Part shown: positions 35,655 through 47,579 of the stretch, piece by piece
Numbering within the stretch: the stretch's first letter is position 1
Layout of the letters: every line of letters begins with the position of its first letter
Notes under the pieces: generated by a model
What the model was told of the DNA's origin: nothing
What the model saw: the letters and a program-made list of their open reading frames with translations, nothing else
Database searches by the model: none
Translations under genes and position numbers: made by a program
From: Ceratotherium simum simum
Taxonomy: Eukaryota; Chordata; Mammalia; Perissodactyla; Rhinocerotidae
Assembly: GCF_000283155.1 (NCBI RefSeq)
Contig: NW_004454178.1
Location: forward strand, 363,512-427,511
Direction of reading: 5' to 3'
Length of the DNA stretch: 64,000 nucleotides

Positions 35655-36064
35655 TGTTAACTGAAATGAGTAGCTTTAGTAGGCAAAGATAAATTTTAAA
35701 GAAAAATAAGGCTTTATTAAAAGGTTTGCAAACTGGGGAAGTACACTTCAACCTGCAAATTGATAGGTGAGCCTCCCTTGGTCTTTTGGTGACTGGTTTT
35801 TAAAGGCAAAAATTGTAGATTTTGCAAGGCCAAGGCTGAGTCCAGTTCTGATTGGTTGCCCTTCCCAGCTACAGTGTATCATGTACCCAGGGCTTTCTAA
35901 ATGTCCTAAGTGCAAGGAAAGGCTACTGTATAGTTCTCTGGCTATCTGCTGACAATCAAGCTTAAAATGTAATTTTTTATTTCTGCCCATAGTTCAGCCT
36001 TGAGGTGGTCAAGGTAACCATCATGTCCACTCTGGCCTCATTCTTGTCTTTTTATTTTGTCGTG
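35655..36064 (-). repeat. Probable solo LTR inserted in the L1
   Basis: L1 homology stops at GACATACAAATAGT and resumes at CAACAGGCACATGAAAAG. The 410-bp insert begins TGTTAAC and ends near GTCAACA, an inverted pair. On the minus strand it has AATAAAG about 50 bases before its left edge. Exact edges are ambiguous because L1 itself supplies CAACA, so a target duplication could not be confirmed. Confidence 0.5.
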
Positions 36065-36463
36065 GTCAACAGGCACATGAAAAGATGTTCAACATCAGTA
36101 ATTATTAGAAAAATGCAAATCAAAACCACAATGAGATATCACCTCACACCAGTCAGAATGGCTGTTATTAAAAAGACAAGAAATAAATTTTGATGAGGAT
36201 GAGGAAAAAAAAAAACTCTTGTACACTGCTGAAGGGAATGTAAACTGGTGCAGCCACTATGGAAAACAGTATGGAGAGTCCTCAGAAAATTAATAATAGA
36301 GCTACTATATTATCCAGCTATTCCACTTCTGGGTATTTATCCAAAGAACATGAAAACACTAATTCAAAATGATATATAAACCTCTATGTTCACTGTAACA
36401 TTATTGAACATAGCTAAGAGTTGGAAACAACCCAAATGCCTATGAATGGATAAAGAAGATATG

Positions 36464-36465
<2 letters not shown>

Positions 36466-36496
<31 letters not shown>
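36466..36496. repeat. (CA)n microsatellite
   Basis: About 15 CA units within the L1 3' region, at the site where other L1 copies read GGTATATATATACAATGG. Confidence 0.95.
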
Positions 36497-36498
<2 letters not shown>

Positions 36499-36835
36499 GG
36501 AACACTAGTCATAAAAAGACAAAATCTTGCCATTTGCAACAACATGGATGGAACTTGAGGGCATTATGCTAAGTGAAATAAATCAGAAGAAGAAAGCCAA
36601 ATACCATATGATTTCACTCACATGTGGAAGATAAAAAACAATAACAACAAATACGTAGATATAGAGAGCAGACTGGTGTTTACTAGAGAGGAAGGGAGAT
36701 GGGGAGGGCAAAGAGGGTAAGGCAGCACCTTTGTCGGTCATGGATTGCAAACTAGACTTATGGTGGTGAACATGATGTAGTCTATACAGAAGTCAAAATA
36801 TAATGATGTACACTTAAAATTTAAAAAAAAAAACT

Positions 36836-37140
36836 ACTTCTCAAAGTAAGGTCTATTGATCATTGCTGATGCACATAAATCCAGATGGTTCTCCTACTGT
36901 TCTAAAAAGCTAGGGATAGTGAGAAATGCCATGCTTTCTAGTCAGGCAGGAAAGAAAAGGGAGGAAGTAGAAATGGAATTTGTCTTTCCCAGACTTTCTG
37001 AAATATATAACCATTGCATAAAGCACAATGATTATTTCATTTTTACAAGTCTTGATAACATACTATTAGCACTAACAAAAATTTATATCCCACTTCACCT
37101 TCCAACAACAAAAACACTCTCTTAGCAAAATGTGGTTATT
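36836..37140. other. Intergenic stretch, nothing recognised
   Basis: A short interval between the L1 tail and L2 sequence. Confidence 0.4.
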
Positions 37141-37980
37141 ATTTCTTCTTATCTATTCATTTATTTAATAATTATTGAATGGCTTTTCTGTTCTTGATAC
37201 TGTTCTAGGTGCTGGGATTAAACTTATGATCAAGATTGACAAGATCCCTAAATTTATGAATTTTACCTGCTAATATGTGTGCTGGTGACGATAACAAAGA
37301 ACAAACTATCACTTAGTGATAAAAGTAAATAAAATAAAATATAGTATATTATGGAAAGTAACCATAGAGTTGGGAAAGCATTAGATAGGATGTTATGGAA
37401 AGGCTTCTGGTAAAAGAATATTGCACCTACACCTTGATGATGAAAAGAAAGACATGCGTGAATCACTCTAGAAGAAGGGTTGTCAAGTTCAAACTTGCAC
37501 AGGTGATTGTGAGATAGTTTGGCATGCTGAGAGGTCAGAAGAATGGCCATCATTCCTAAAGTGAAGTTCTAGGGAGAAAATAATTGGAGCTACCATCAGA
37601 GAGGGGAAAACGGCTAGAGCAGCGATGGTCTTGTAAGGGCATGTTAAATAGTAGAAACTTTAAGTGCAAGCGTAAATAATGTTGAAGTTAAACAAGCTGA
37701 TTTACAACCTTACAGGTCCACTTCAGCTTCTGTGCAGAGAATGGATATTATGGGACTAAGGTGGAAGCAAAAGAGGCTACTGTAGTAAATGAAACAACAG
37801 CAGGTGATGGTTTGCACTAAAGAATTGTCAGTGGAAGAGAAAATTTGTAAATCAGAGACATATTTTAGAAATCAAGCCCAGAGTATCTTGTAATGGAACT
37901 TGTGGGGTGAGAAAAGATTAAAAATCAAGAGTCATTCCTAGGCTTGTAATTTGAGCAATTAGGTGTTTACTGAAAGCTTG
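37141..37980 (+). mobile_element. LINE-2 remnant
   Basis: ACTGTTCTAGGTGCTGGGAT and GACAAGATCCCTAAATTTAT match the L2 3' portion (the 'ctaggcgctggggatacag ... gtccctgccctcatgg' pattern). Later parts follow the L2 order loosely. Confidence 0.6.
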
Positions 37981-38389
37981 TCTGGAATGGGAATGACTGG
38001 AATGAAAGCAGATAAGGAGTTGGTTTGAGAATTTAAAGGTTCTCTTTTAGATAAAATTATCTTTGAATCAAATAATACTCAAATGCAGATATCAATGAGG
38101 GGGTTAGATGTAAGGGTCAAAATCTCAGCTGAGAAAGGCAAGGTTGGCAATATTAATTTGAAATTCAACAGTATATAGATGTTATTTAAAGGCTTCTAAG
38201 TTTACTGCTTATTAATGGTGTATAAATAAATAAGTGAAGTAAATAAATCAAATTAAGGAAAAGAAAAGAAAAAGAAAGAGACTGGAACTGAGTCCTAAAA
38301 TGAACTAATATTTAGAAATCAGGCAGAGGAAAATGGACTAGCAAAACATAGCAGAATGGGCAGTGTGTGTGTGCAAAGGTGACTGTTAT
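37981..38389. other. Intergenic stretch
   Basis: Contains a purine-rich GAAAAGAAAAGAAAAAGAAA run at about 38258-38281; otherwise nothing recognised. Confidence 0.4.
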
Positions 38390-38885
38390 CAGTTTCTCCC
38401 ATCCTATACATGCATGCTGCTCCTTCCATCCAGAAACAAGCCCTCAATATGCTCTGACCATGTGACTTGCTTTGGCCAACAGAGTGTGACAATTGTCATG
38501 ACATACCAATTCTGGGCCCAGGTCACTGAAGGTCTTTCAGCTACTATATTTGTTCTCTATGGATCTAGGTTCCATGTAGGAAAACTTGGACCATATTGCA
38601 GAATCATGACAGATGACATGGAGAGAGATAGGTCCCACAAGAAGCCAGTCATTCCAGCCTCCAGCATTGTGAATGAGGTCATCCAACCAGAGCCAAACAC
38701 CCAGAAAATGCAGCCTTGCAAGCAGCCCTTCAGCTAAACATGGAGCAGACATGAGCCATTCCTACTAAGCCCTGTCAAAATTTCAAACTCATGAATTACA
38801 ACAGCAATGTTGTAGTTATTTTAAGCCCCCAGGGCTTCGGGTAGTTTGGGTGGCAGCAATAAATAACAGTCAGCAAGTGAAATAA
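38390..38885 (+). repeat. MLT1-type MaLR LTR
   Basis: Order of MLT1 features: ATGTGACTTGCTTTGGCCAA, GACATGGAGAGAGATAGG, AATTCAAACTCATGAATTAC-like polyadenylation region, and the 3' end TTTTAAGCCCCCAGGGCTTC followed by GGCAGCAATAAATAACAG. MaLR elements are old non-autonomous ERV3/ERVL relatives. Confidence 0.75.
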
Positions 38886-39239
38886 AAGGAAAATCAGGAG
38901 TTTGCATTTTGTAAACCAAACTCTAGATGGTGTCAACAAGCCTTTGGAATGCTGGTAAGAAATTTACATGGGTATGTAAATGACCACAAGATTTGCCAAT
39001 GAAAAGGTGTTAGTGACTTTGATAACAGTTTCAGAGGATCAGTTAAGAATAACCCCCCAGTTGGAGTGCTGTGAAGAAAGAAGGGAGAAGAGAAAATAGG
39101 TTTTGCTTGTAGAATACTCTGTGGTACAAAAATGAAATGGATAAATGAGGTAATGCCTCATTACAAATGTTTTGATTCATTTTTAAAGATGGGATATGTA
39201 AATGTGCTTGTAAATTGAAGCAAATATTTCAATGGAGAG
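38886..39239. other. Intergenic stretch, nothing recognised
   Basis: No gene or repeat recognised. Confidence 0.4.
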
Positions 39240-39868
39240 TGTCAGGGAAGAGGGAGAATCCCCTCTGGCCCTTTCCCTCAAGGTTCTTATGGCTGGCAAA
39301 ATAATTAACAAGACAACTTAGCAGGAGAAAATAATACTAAGTTTAATAACATGTATATGTGGGAGAAACCAGGGAAACTGTGTTTCTCAACACAATGGCA
39401 GAGATTCTCATCTTAAATACTATTTTCAGCTAAAGACAAAGCAGGATGTTGCGGGGAGTGGTTTGGGATTTCAGAGGAGAAGAAGACAATTCACATGGGG
39501 AGGGAAATGTATATGTTTGTCAGACAATTCTTTGCAGGGCCACCTATAGAGATTGTGGCCGGAGAGACAAAAATCACAGTAATCAAGAGTATGTAGATTT
39601 AAGTCCTCTCCTTCCGTATTGATAAAAGTTTTCACAGATAAGCTCATCCCCCACTCTTCCCACTACATAGAGGGAGATACCTTTACAAATGTAAATATTT
39701 GGTAAACAGAACTTTGAAAAGAATGGGCTTAGCAAGACCCTGGCCAGTCTGTATGTACCCAGAGTTAAATTCCTTTAGGCATTTAGTGGGGGAGGTCAAA
39801 TGTCTGTCAGAGAAAATAATAAAGGTAAACAGACATATTTCAGGGTGGCCAAATTTTGATCTCCCACA
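39240..39868 (-). repeat. Solo LTR (629 bp) with 4-bp target duplication
   Basis: Begins TGTCAGGG and ends CTCCCACA, flanked by AGAG at 39236-39239 and 39869-39872. The antisense text (ATTAACAAGACAACTTAGCA ... TTTAATAACATGTATA) resembles the 11815-12289 family in its 3' part, but the U3 differs. No internal region attached. Confidence 0.7.
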
Positions 39869-40956
39869 AGAGGAAGGATCTAATGATGCCAGAGAAAGGG
39901 TCTGGCATAAGGTTTAAAGTCTTTTGATGGCAAATCTTGGTGAGTTTGAGGTTTTCATTAGGACCCAGCACATTTCTCAGTTATAGGTTAGAAGATAGTA
40001 TAATGAACAGTATAGGAGGATGTGTTTTTATGGAGATAATGCATGGAATTCTTGACCACTTCTGTTTCCTCATTATAGGGTAAGAATTAGTCACTAGTTG
40101 AAGCATGAGGAAAAGGTGACTAGTGTCAGAGGATGCAGGAAGCTTTGAAGAGTGAAGAGAAGGGAAAACATAGTCTTAACCTTGAAAACTGAAATGTTTT
40201 TGTAGATGTACATTTATTTCTTGCTATTGTTTTCTGTCTGCTCATTATTTGAGGACACGCACTTAAAATGAAACAAATTAGCACAATTTTGAAATAATTC
40301 TCCAGAGGTATGAAGCTTTTCATATGCTAGTGAGCCGTTAGCAGACAGTGATTTTCTTCCTGGTATGAGGATTTGCCAAACGTGTATGACAGAAAAGAAA
40401 GCATACTCCATTTATGATTTGGAATGAAGAATTTATGTTAATATTGTTTGCAAATGGCATGACAAGAGATTGAAGTTTCTGGAGTGGTAAAAATTGTTGG
40501 TGTGAAGGTACATGAATAATTTATTTTGCCATAATAGAGAAGCAGAGCAAAAGTGGATCAGAAAAAATGAAGGCACTTTATATTACAAGATGGAAAGAAG
40601 TTAGTGCTGAGAAAACCTATTCTTTTTCCAAGTCCTGCCTGTCAGCCTTAGAATAACTTCACCTTTGTGCCTGTTTTTTCGTGTCATAAGAAGGCTGTTG
40701 CATCTCCAAATGACCATCAGCATCAAAGGCAAAAATCATGAGAAAGAAAAATTGGTTGATAGGCTTTAAGAGCCGAATTACTCCTTTTCACAACACTTTC
40801 TGGCAAAACTCATCCAATATCTCCTATTTAAATCTCATCGGTCACCTCTAGCTGAATGGACATCTTGGAAAGGTTAGTAATTTTAGCTAAGCATCTACTT
40901 CGTTTGATCAAAATATCATGATTCTATTAATAATGAGGATAATTCTACCACATAGT
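39869..40956. other. Intergenic stretch, nothing recognised
   Basis: Unique-looking AT-rich DNA between two LTRs. Confidence 0.4.
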
Positions 40957-41479
40957 TGTTACTGCCCAACGTGGGGCCTTCTACTCACCATAAGACACGC
41001 CAATAGTCAAGAGGCAAGGTGGTAAGAAAAAAAGGACTTTTTTATTACAGCTTGCTAGCAAGGGGAAGATGGCTGACTAATGTCTGAAAAAAACCATCTT
41101 AAGGGGGCACAAATCTTACAGCAGTTATGTAGGCTGGTAGGTTATAGGGAAGCAGGTTAGGGATGTTGACTTCTGGTGTTATAGACTGGGAGTAGCCACA
41201 CTAGATCTTTCAGTTTTCATTGATGATGGCTATTAGCATAGATTCTCTGTTCAGGGGTCATCTCATTCCTAATGAACTCAAAAGAACACAATTATCATCT
41301 TATCGCAGCTGGGAGGTATATACATAGGCAGGGGTTGTAAAATCAACACAGCAGTTAGATCTCCTGCAGGGTGTATATCCAGCTGGGTTAGTTTGTCAGA
41401 GGTCATTCAAAGTTACCACAGGGTTTCTTTTCTACAGCATGGCTTCCCTTATGCCAACCTTGTCTTGAGAACAGTATCA
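40957..41479 (-). repeat. Solo LTR (523 bp) with 4-bp target duplication
   Basis: Termini TGTTACTG and CAGTATCA form an inverted pair (7 of 8). TAGT occurs at 40953-40956 and 41480-41483. TTTTTTATTACAG near the left end is the complement of an AATAAA region. A family different from the 19099 LTR. Confidence 0.65.
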
Positions 41480-41483
41480 TAGT

Positions 41484-42167
41484 CAGTTGTCAGAGAATGG
41501 TAAACTTGAAGTCCACTCCTGTAGGGTACTTTTATTGGCAATGAGCTCTAAAATAATAGTCCTCAATTGAAAATCACCTTGGGTAGGATTAAAGAGCACT
41601 AATGATGAAGTCCTGACCCAGACTAACTGAATCAACATCTCTGGGAGATAAGTCTAGATTACAATTCTTGTAGCCACACTTTACTCTAGGTCCAAAAAAT
41701 GACTATGTGGTTAGTCACCTGAGGAGGATGGAAGAAAAATAATGGAGTTAAGCAAGGCAGGTTCAGAAAGACCATGGTTCAAGATGGATCAGTCATAAGT
41801 TTGAAGTCACCAAGAAAGATGAATAAAGATGTGATATGGAAGATATCTTGGAACGAAAGAAAGTGGCTATACTGGTGTATTATGAAAGTACTTCAATGTA
41901 GTTGTTGGCTTTCAGTGCGTGAGGAGGTTAATGAGAATAATAAAAGTAATAACATTTGCATAATATTTCTTCTTCTAAGTGCTTTACAGGTTTTCCAATA
42001 AGTTATACATTACAAAATATACTTCTAAGTCAGAGGGTATGAGGAAATATAGTATCCAAGCTTACAAATGCCGTGATTTTATTAATCACTGGATTATAAT
42101 AACTTAAATGGGCTTAATTTTAAACAATATAAACATACTATTTAATGCTTGGTCTCCTTATTGCCAG
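41484..42167. other. Intergenic; possible MIR trace
   Basis: 41940-42060 (TTCTAAGTGCTTTACAGG ...) looks faintly MIR-like. Nothing else recognised. Confidence 0.3.
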
Positions 42168-42743
42168 TTCTAAGGGAGGAAATAAACCTTTTTTTCCTAT
42201 TTATCTTAGATTCCTTGTCTGAGGCTTTACAAATTTGAGTTACAAAAGAGAGATGAACAAGAGAAAACAGACATTTAATAATAAGTGCAACACACACATA
42301 CTTGAGGGTACTCGGTGATGAGTAACTCAGAGGAGTGATTATATAGCTTCTTAGCAAAGAACAATAATTTTGTGGAAGAGTGACATGACACAGGAAAAGG
42401 ACTTTGGGCTTCTAAGGGTGGCAAATTGTGGGGAAGAAAGTATATGGGTCAACTAATCGTAGAAAGGGGCTAGTTTTAGAAAGGTTTGTTATGTCAAAAG
42501 TTTGTTATGTAGACTCCTCTGCTGCTATCTGGGATGAAAAGGGTCTAGAGTTATCTTTAGTGATAAAGTTGTTTCCTTCTTGGTAGAAAGAAGAGGGGGA
42601 ATACCTTTACAATTTTATGCCCTACTTTTAGGCATATTAAGGGAGGGCAGAGACCTTTTCTTGTATCTGCTTTTTCTTGTCTTAAGCTCAAAATAATCAA
42701 TATACACAAGTAGTATATTTTGGGGGTGACATATTCTGCTGCA
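42168..42743 (-). repeat. ERV LTR related to 19099-19649
   Basis: Antisense; the right end (GGGGGTGACATATTCTGCTG) mirrors the U3 start of the 19099 LTR, and the left end (TAAGGGAGGAAATAAACC) mirrors its 3' terminus. Edges approximate; no target duplication found. Confidence 0.5.
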
Positions 42744-43024
42744 CCTCATTCCCTTATTTGAAACGTTAGGAAATTTCTTATATTAAAAGTTGAATCCATA
42801 GCTATGGGGGGAGACACAGAAGTTGAGGTAAGAGATCTGTAAAGGGGGAGATAAGCAATGATTGGAACATACAGAAAAGAATAAATCTAAGATATGAGAT
42901 ATGGAGAACCTCTGTAATGCACACAGACATACACACACATACCACAACAAATATAAAATACGAATGAGAGAACTAGATGATGTTGCTAAAAGGAAGGAAA
43001 TAATATGATCATGGATTTAAAGCC
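42744..43024. other. Intergenic stretch
   Basis: Nothing recognised apart from a short CA-rich patch at about 42920-42942. Confidence 0.4.
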
Positions 43025-43372
43025 TCAATGGTAATTAAATTTTTATTTTGAAATAATAGTATATTTACATGCCATGTAAAATAATGCAAAGTGTGGTCCT
43101 GTGCACTCTAACAAATTTCCCCAATGATGACATATTTCAAAACTACAGCAAAATATCATAAGCAAGGTATTGTCATTGATACAGATGAGATACAAAACAG
43201 TATCATCAGCAAAAGAATCCTTTTTGTATCTAAATACACTCAATACCCTTCAGTAAACCCTGGCAATCACTAAACTATTCTCTATTTCTAAAATATTGTC
43301 ATTGCAAGAATGCTGTATAAATGGAATTATATATCATGTAAACTTTTGAGAATTGATTTTTTTATTAAGACA
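43025..43372 (-). mobile_element. Old L1M 3' UTR, antisense
   Basis: TTTATTTTGAAATAATAGTA, TTTCCCCAATGATGACAT and CATTGCAAGAATGCTGTATA are characteristic of L1ME/L1MC-type 3' ends. Interrupted on the right by the ERE SINE. Confidence 0.55.
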
Positions 43373-43377
43373 ATTCT

Positions 43378-43676
43378 TTTTTTTTTTTTTTTTTTGGTGA
43401 GGAAGATCAGCCCTGAGCTAACATTCGTGCTAATCCTCCTCTTTTTGCTGAGGAAGACCAGCTCTGAGCTAACGTCTATTGCCAATCCTCCTCCTTTTTT
43501 TTTACCCCCAAAGCACCAGTAGATAGTTGTATGTCATAGTTGCACATCCTTCTAGTTGCTGTATGTGGGACGCTGCCTCAGCATGGCTGGAGAAGCGGTG
43601 GGTCGGTGTGCGCCCGGGATCCAAACCCGGGCCGCCAGCAGCGGAGCGCGCGCACTTAACCACAGGGCCGGCCCCT
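43378..43676 (-). mobile_element. ERE SINE (tRNA-derived), CpG-rich
   Basis: Antisense full-length equine repetitive element. On the minus strand it starts GGGCCGGCCC, has a pol III A-box-like TGTGGTTAAGTGCG and a B-box-like GGTTTGGATCC, then the ERE body with repeated TTAGCTCAG motifs, then an A tail (plus-strand T run, about 43378-43396). Many CpG sites remain in the head. The family is a hallmark of perissodactyl genomes. No target duplication was evident. Confidence 0.9.
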
Positions 43677-44454
43677 CCTGGAATATTTTAAAATTTAACA
43701 TATCTTTCTTACAGAAAACTGATTGCTGTAGTCAACTCTGGAGGTGGGACACCACTTGTTTGAAAATAAAATGAAACCAAATGATCGATATAAGCATAAG
43801 AAACTACCTTGTTATATAAAATGAGCTAATGAAATCCAACTCCCATTTGACTAAACTGCTTACTCTGACTCAAAATAACATGTTAATAATAATAATTGTT
43901 ATACAGATGACTTTACCTCTATGGCTTTTCTTGAGATTTTCCATTATATATACAAAGTTAGAGCATCACACATTAGGCAGCTCAAGTAATCATAACAGAT
44001 TTTTTCAACATATTTCTTAAGAAAAATGCTCCTGGTTACTGACATGAACAAAATTTATGCTACTTATAAGTTTTGTGGATACCTTTCTTTTTGTGCTAAT
44101 TTTAAAAACACATAATCCTCCTAAACAAAGTTTAAATACCTTGAAATTATTGCTTCCATATTCCAATGCCAATTTACTGTTCCACATGCATGTTTCAGAG
44201 AAAATGTCCCCGGTCTACAGCTCTGATTTCCTAGGTAAACTTTATATCAATTAACTTGCTGTCCTTCATGAATCCAAAGAAATCATTAGAACTATCTCAC
44301 ATGTATATGCAGTATCTATCTCAGGAAATATTGCTTGTCAGTGGCCTGTGATAAAAACATGAAGTAAGTATTAATTTTAAAAAAGCGTATTATTAGCTAT
44401 TTTTCTGTAACATACAATATTAAAAAAAACATTAAAAATTAAAAAGAACTTCTA
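43677..44454. other. Intergenic stretch, nothing recognised
   Basis: AT-rich; no gene or repeat recognised. Confidence 0.4.
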
Positions 44455-47400
44455 TTTCCAGCTTCTACATGGAAAGAGCTTGAAAGTGATCACTCCTGTG
44501 CTTACTAGAGGAAAAATGCTGAACAAAATGAAAATCGTTGAATTTTCTTTAAACCATCAGCAAATCGAGGTCTCAGGACAATCTCAAATCCTGTATCTGC
44601 AGAGACAGAAAATCTAGAACATCAGAGCTGAAATCTGCTTACCTGGTGGAGAAACTCCTGGAAACATAAACTGAGAAAGGTACTAAAAAATTATTTTGAC
44701 TAATAGGGGCTGAGGTTGGACAAGCTTGAAAATGAAAAACTCATGGGGATTGCAGTGTTAGGATGGAAGGTGCCTGCATGGTGGAGGAAGCCACATTTTA
44801 TGTGGACCAGGCACTAGGATCCACACCAGATTTGTATGATAAACAGAGAAGAAAGAGCCTTTTCTGGCTCTAGCAAGGGGAGAATAACCATTGTTTAATA
44901 AACTCAGAGCATTCTCCACAACAAAGGTCAACTCTTTGGGGGGAAATTATTGACCAGAGCCTTAACCCAGTTAAGGGATGGGCTTTTCCTAACACCAGGA
45001 GACTCTAGTTTTCCTCTCACTTAAGAGGAGTGGAAAGGTTATGAAACACATGTGAAGGTCACATCTCAGGGACACAGGCCCAATGAAAGACTGAAATTTA
45101 ATCATAAAAGTATAGGTTACAATTTCACATCCATAGTTTAGCACCACATCAACAATGCTCTAGTATAATAACAATGCATTGCAGCTGAAAAAATTACAAA
45201 ATATGAACCATGTCTTAGGAGAAGTTCTTAGGGAATCCCAAAGACAAGAGGAGAAAAAATGTGGACAATAGAGCAATGTGAAGTCCCTGGCACTGTAGGC
45301 TACAGGAAACTTTAAAGACAGTTCAACTCCTAACTGGGTTATCATAAAACCTCGTAATAAAGTCCTGTAACCTAATTCCTATTACCTAATATATCATGTC
45401 TGTCTTTCAATAAAAAATTGCAAGTCATGCCTAAAGGAAAGAAAATATCTGGTTTGAAGAGACAACATAAGCATTAGAACCAAATTCAGTTATTATACAG
45501 ATTTTAGAATTATCACATAAAGAATGTAAAACAACTATGATTAATATGTTAATGACTCCAAAGGATAAACTCTATAACATGCAAGAACATATGAATAATA
45601 TTAGCAAAGAGATGGAAATTGTAAGAAAGAATCAGTATGAAGTATAAAATTTGAAAATATGTTTTAAATTAAAAATAGTGTAATCAAAATGAAGAAAGCC
45701 TTTTATGAGCATATCAGTAGACTCAACATGGCTGATGAAAAAGATCAATGACGTCAAAGATAGGTCAAATAATTTTTCCAAAATTTGAAGCAAAAAGAAA
45801 AAACAACTCAAAAAACACAAGCAGTAACCAAGAATTGTGAGATAATGGAAAAGTTAACATATGCATATTGCGATACCAAAAAGAGAAGAAAGATTGAATG
45901 GAGCAGACAAAACACTTTGAGGAAAATGGCCAAAAATCTTCCCAAATTAATGACAGATGCTAACCACAGGTCAAGGAAGCTCAGAAAACAGAAAGGAGGA
46001 TAAATACCAAAAAATTGGCATCTAGGCATATCATACCCAAATGATATAGAACCAAAGACAAAGAGAAAAATTCTAAAAGAAGTCAGATAAAAAAACTTGC
46101 TAAAAAAAAGATTAAGGGTAAAAATTAAAGAAAACTTATTGTCAGAAACATTCTCAGGATCAAGTAAAAAAGGAGTGGAGCAAAATATTTAAAGTGGTAA
46201 AATTAAAAAAAAATTCAGGTCACTAAAGAACTGTCAGCAAATTTAAGAAAATTGAAATTAAATCAAGCATTTTTTTCTTGAATCAGTAATCAAAAATGTC
46301 TCAACACAGAAAAGCCCAGAATGAGATGGTTTCACTGATGAATTCTACTAACAATTAAAGAAGAATTAACTCTAATCCTTCTCAAACTCTTTCAAAAATT
46401 TAAAGAGGGGGAACACTCTCAAACTCATATTATCAGACCAATATTACTAAATTACTAAATTTAGTTAAGGACAATACAAGAAAAGAAAACTAAGAAAATT
46501 AAATAAAGTTACAAAAAAATCTCAAGAAAACATTGGCAAACCAAATTCAACAGTATACTATGGCAAGATAAGGTTGCCCACTCTCTCTATTCTTATTCAA
46601 CATAGTACTGGAATTCCTCACTAGAGTATTTAGGCTACACAAAGAAATAAAAGAAATCCAAATTGGAAAAAAAGTACAATTATTATTTGGAAATGATATG
46701 ATGTTACACAGAAAACCCAATGACTCAACAAAAACAATGTTTGAAATAATCAACGAGTTTAGGAAGGTTGTGGAATATAAAATTAGAATACAGAAATTAG
46801 TCGCATATCTATACAATAACAACAAAATATCTGAAAAAAGAAATAAAACAATCCCATTCACAATAGCATCAGAAAATAAAACATTTGGGAACAAATTTTA
46901 CCAAGTAGAAGAAAGATCTGTAAACTGAAAATGGGACTTTGATGAAAGAAATTGAGAAAACACATCCAAATAGAAAGATATTCCATGTTCTCAGATCATT
47001 ATTAAAATGTCTTGCTACCTAAAGCCCCTATATACTCAATGCAATTACTATAAAAATGGCAGTGCTATTTTACTGAAATAGAAAAAAAATCCTAAGATTT
47101 GTAAGTGACCAAAAAAGACTCTGAATAACCAAAACAATACTGAGAAAGAAGAACAAAGCTGGAGGCATCCTATTTCTTGTTTTCATACTATACTATGAAG
47201 TTATAACAATCAACACAGTGTAATACTAGAATAAAAAATATACTTATAGACCAAGGGAACAGAGAGGAGAGCCCGGAAATAAACACCAGCATTACAGACA
47301 AGTAATATTTGACAAGGGAGTCAAGAGTAAGTAATTATGAAAGGATAGTCTCTTCAACAAATTATGTTTGGAAAACTGCATAACTAGATACATAACAATA

Positions 47401-47470
47401 AAATTGAACACCTATCTAGCATGATTTACAAAAATTAACTCAAAAAGGATTAATTTCTGGGTGTCTAATG
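44455..47470 (+). mobile_element. Old L1M with internal deletion
   Basis: L1M 5' UTR-like sequence (44455-45500), ORF1 remnants (about 45540-46230; GAGATGGAAATTGTAAGAAA and TTCCCAAATTAATGACAGAT are typical), then an abrupt jump to the ORF2 RT and C-terminal region (46230-47470). The endonuclease and N-terminal RT parts are missing. All frames are broken. Confidence 0.7.
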
Positions 47471-47579
47471 TATATCAGGTTGATTATGATTAGTAATAAT
47501 GTATTATATACTTTAAAAATAGGTGTAAATAAAGTAGAAGAAAATAAATAAAAATTATAGGAGAATCAATGACATTGAA

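Larger units (their letters stand above)
33825..36835 (+). mobile_element. 5'-truncated L1 (ORF2 RT to 3' end), interrupted by an LTR-like insertion
   Basis: Begins in ORF2 just before the reverse transcriptase and runs through RT, the C-terminal region and 3' UTR to a poly-A near 36825. The RT catalytic motif FADD is intact at 34659-34670. Frames are broken by indels (e.g. between 34477 and 34449). An insert at about 35655-36064 separates the ORF2 C-terminal parts. A (CA)n microsatellite (36466-36496) lies in the 3' region. No convincing target duplication was found. Confidence 0.85.

Noticed and set aside
33784..36842. TACTTCTC on both sides of the L1 at 33825-36835 as target duplication
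   Set aside because: The left copy is about 35 bases outside the L1 edge and only 8 bases match.
38363..38737. 124-codon plus-strand open frame
   Set aside because: Lies mostly within an MLT1-type LTR; composition and position explain it.
43560..43676. tRNA-like A and B boxes
   Set aside because: They belong to the tRNA-derived head of the ERE SINE; no cloverleaf with an anticodon stem could be supported.
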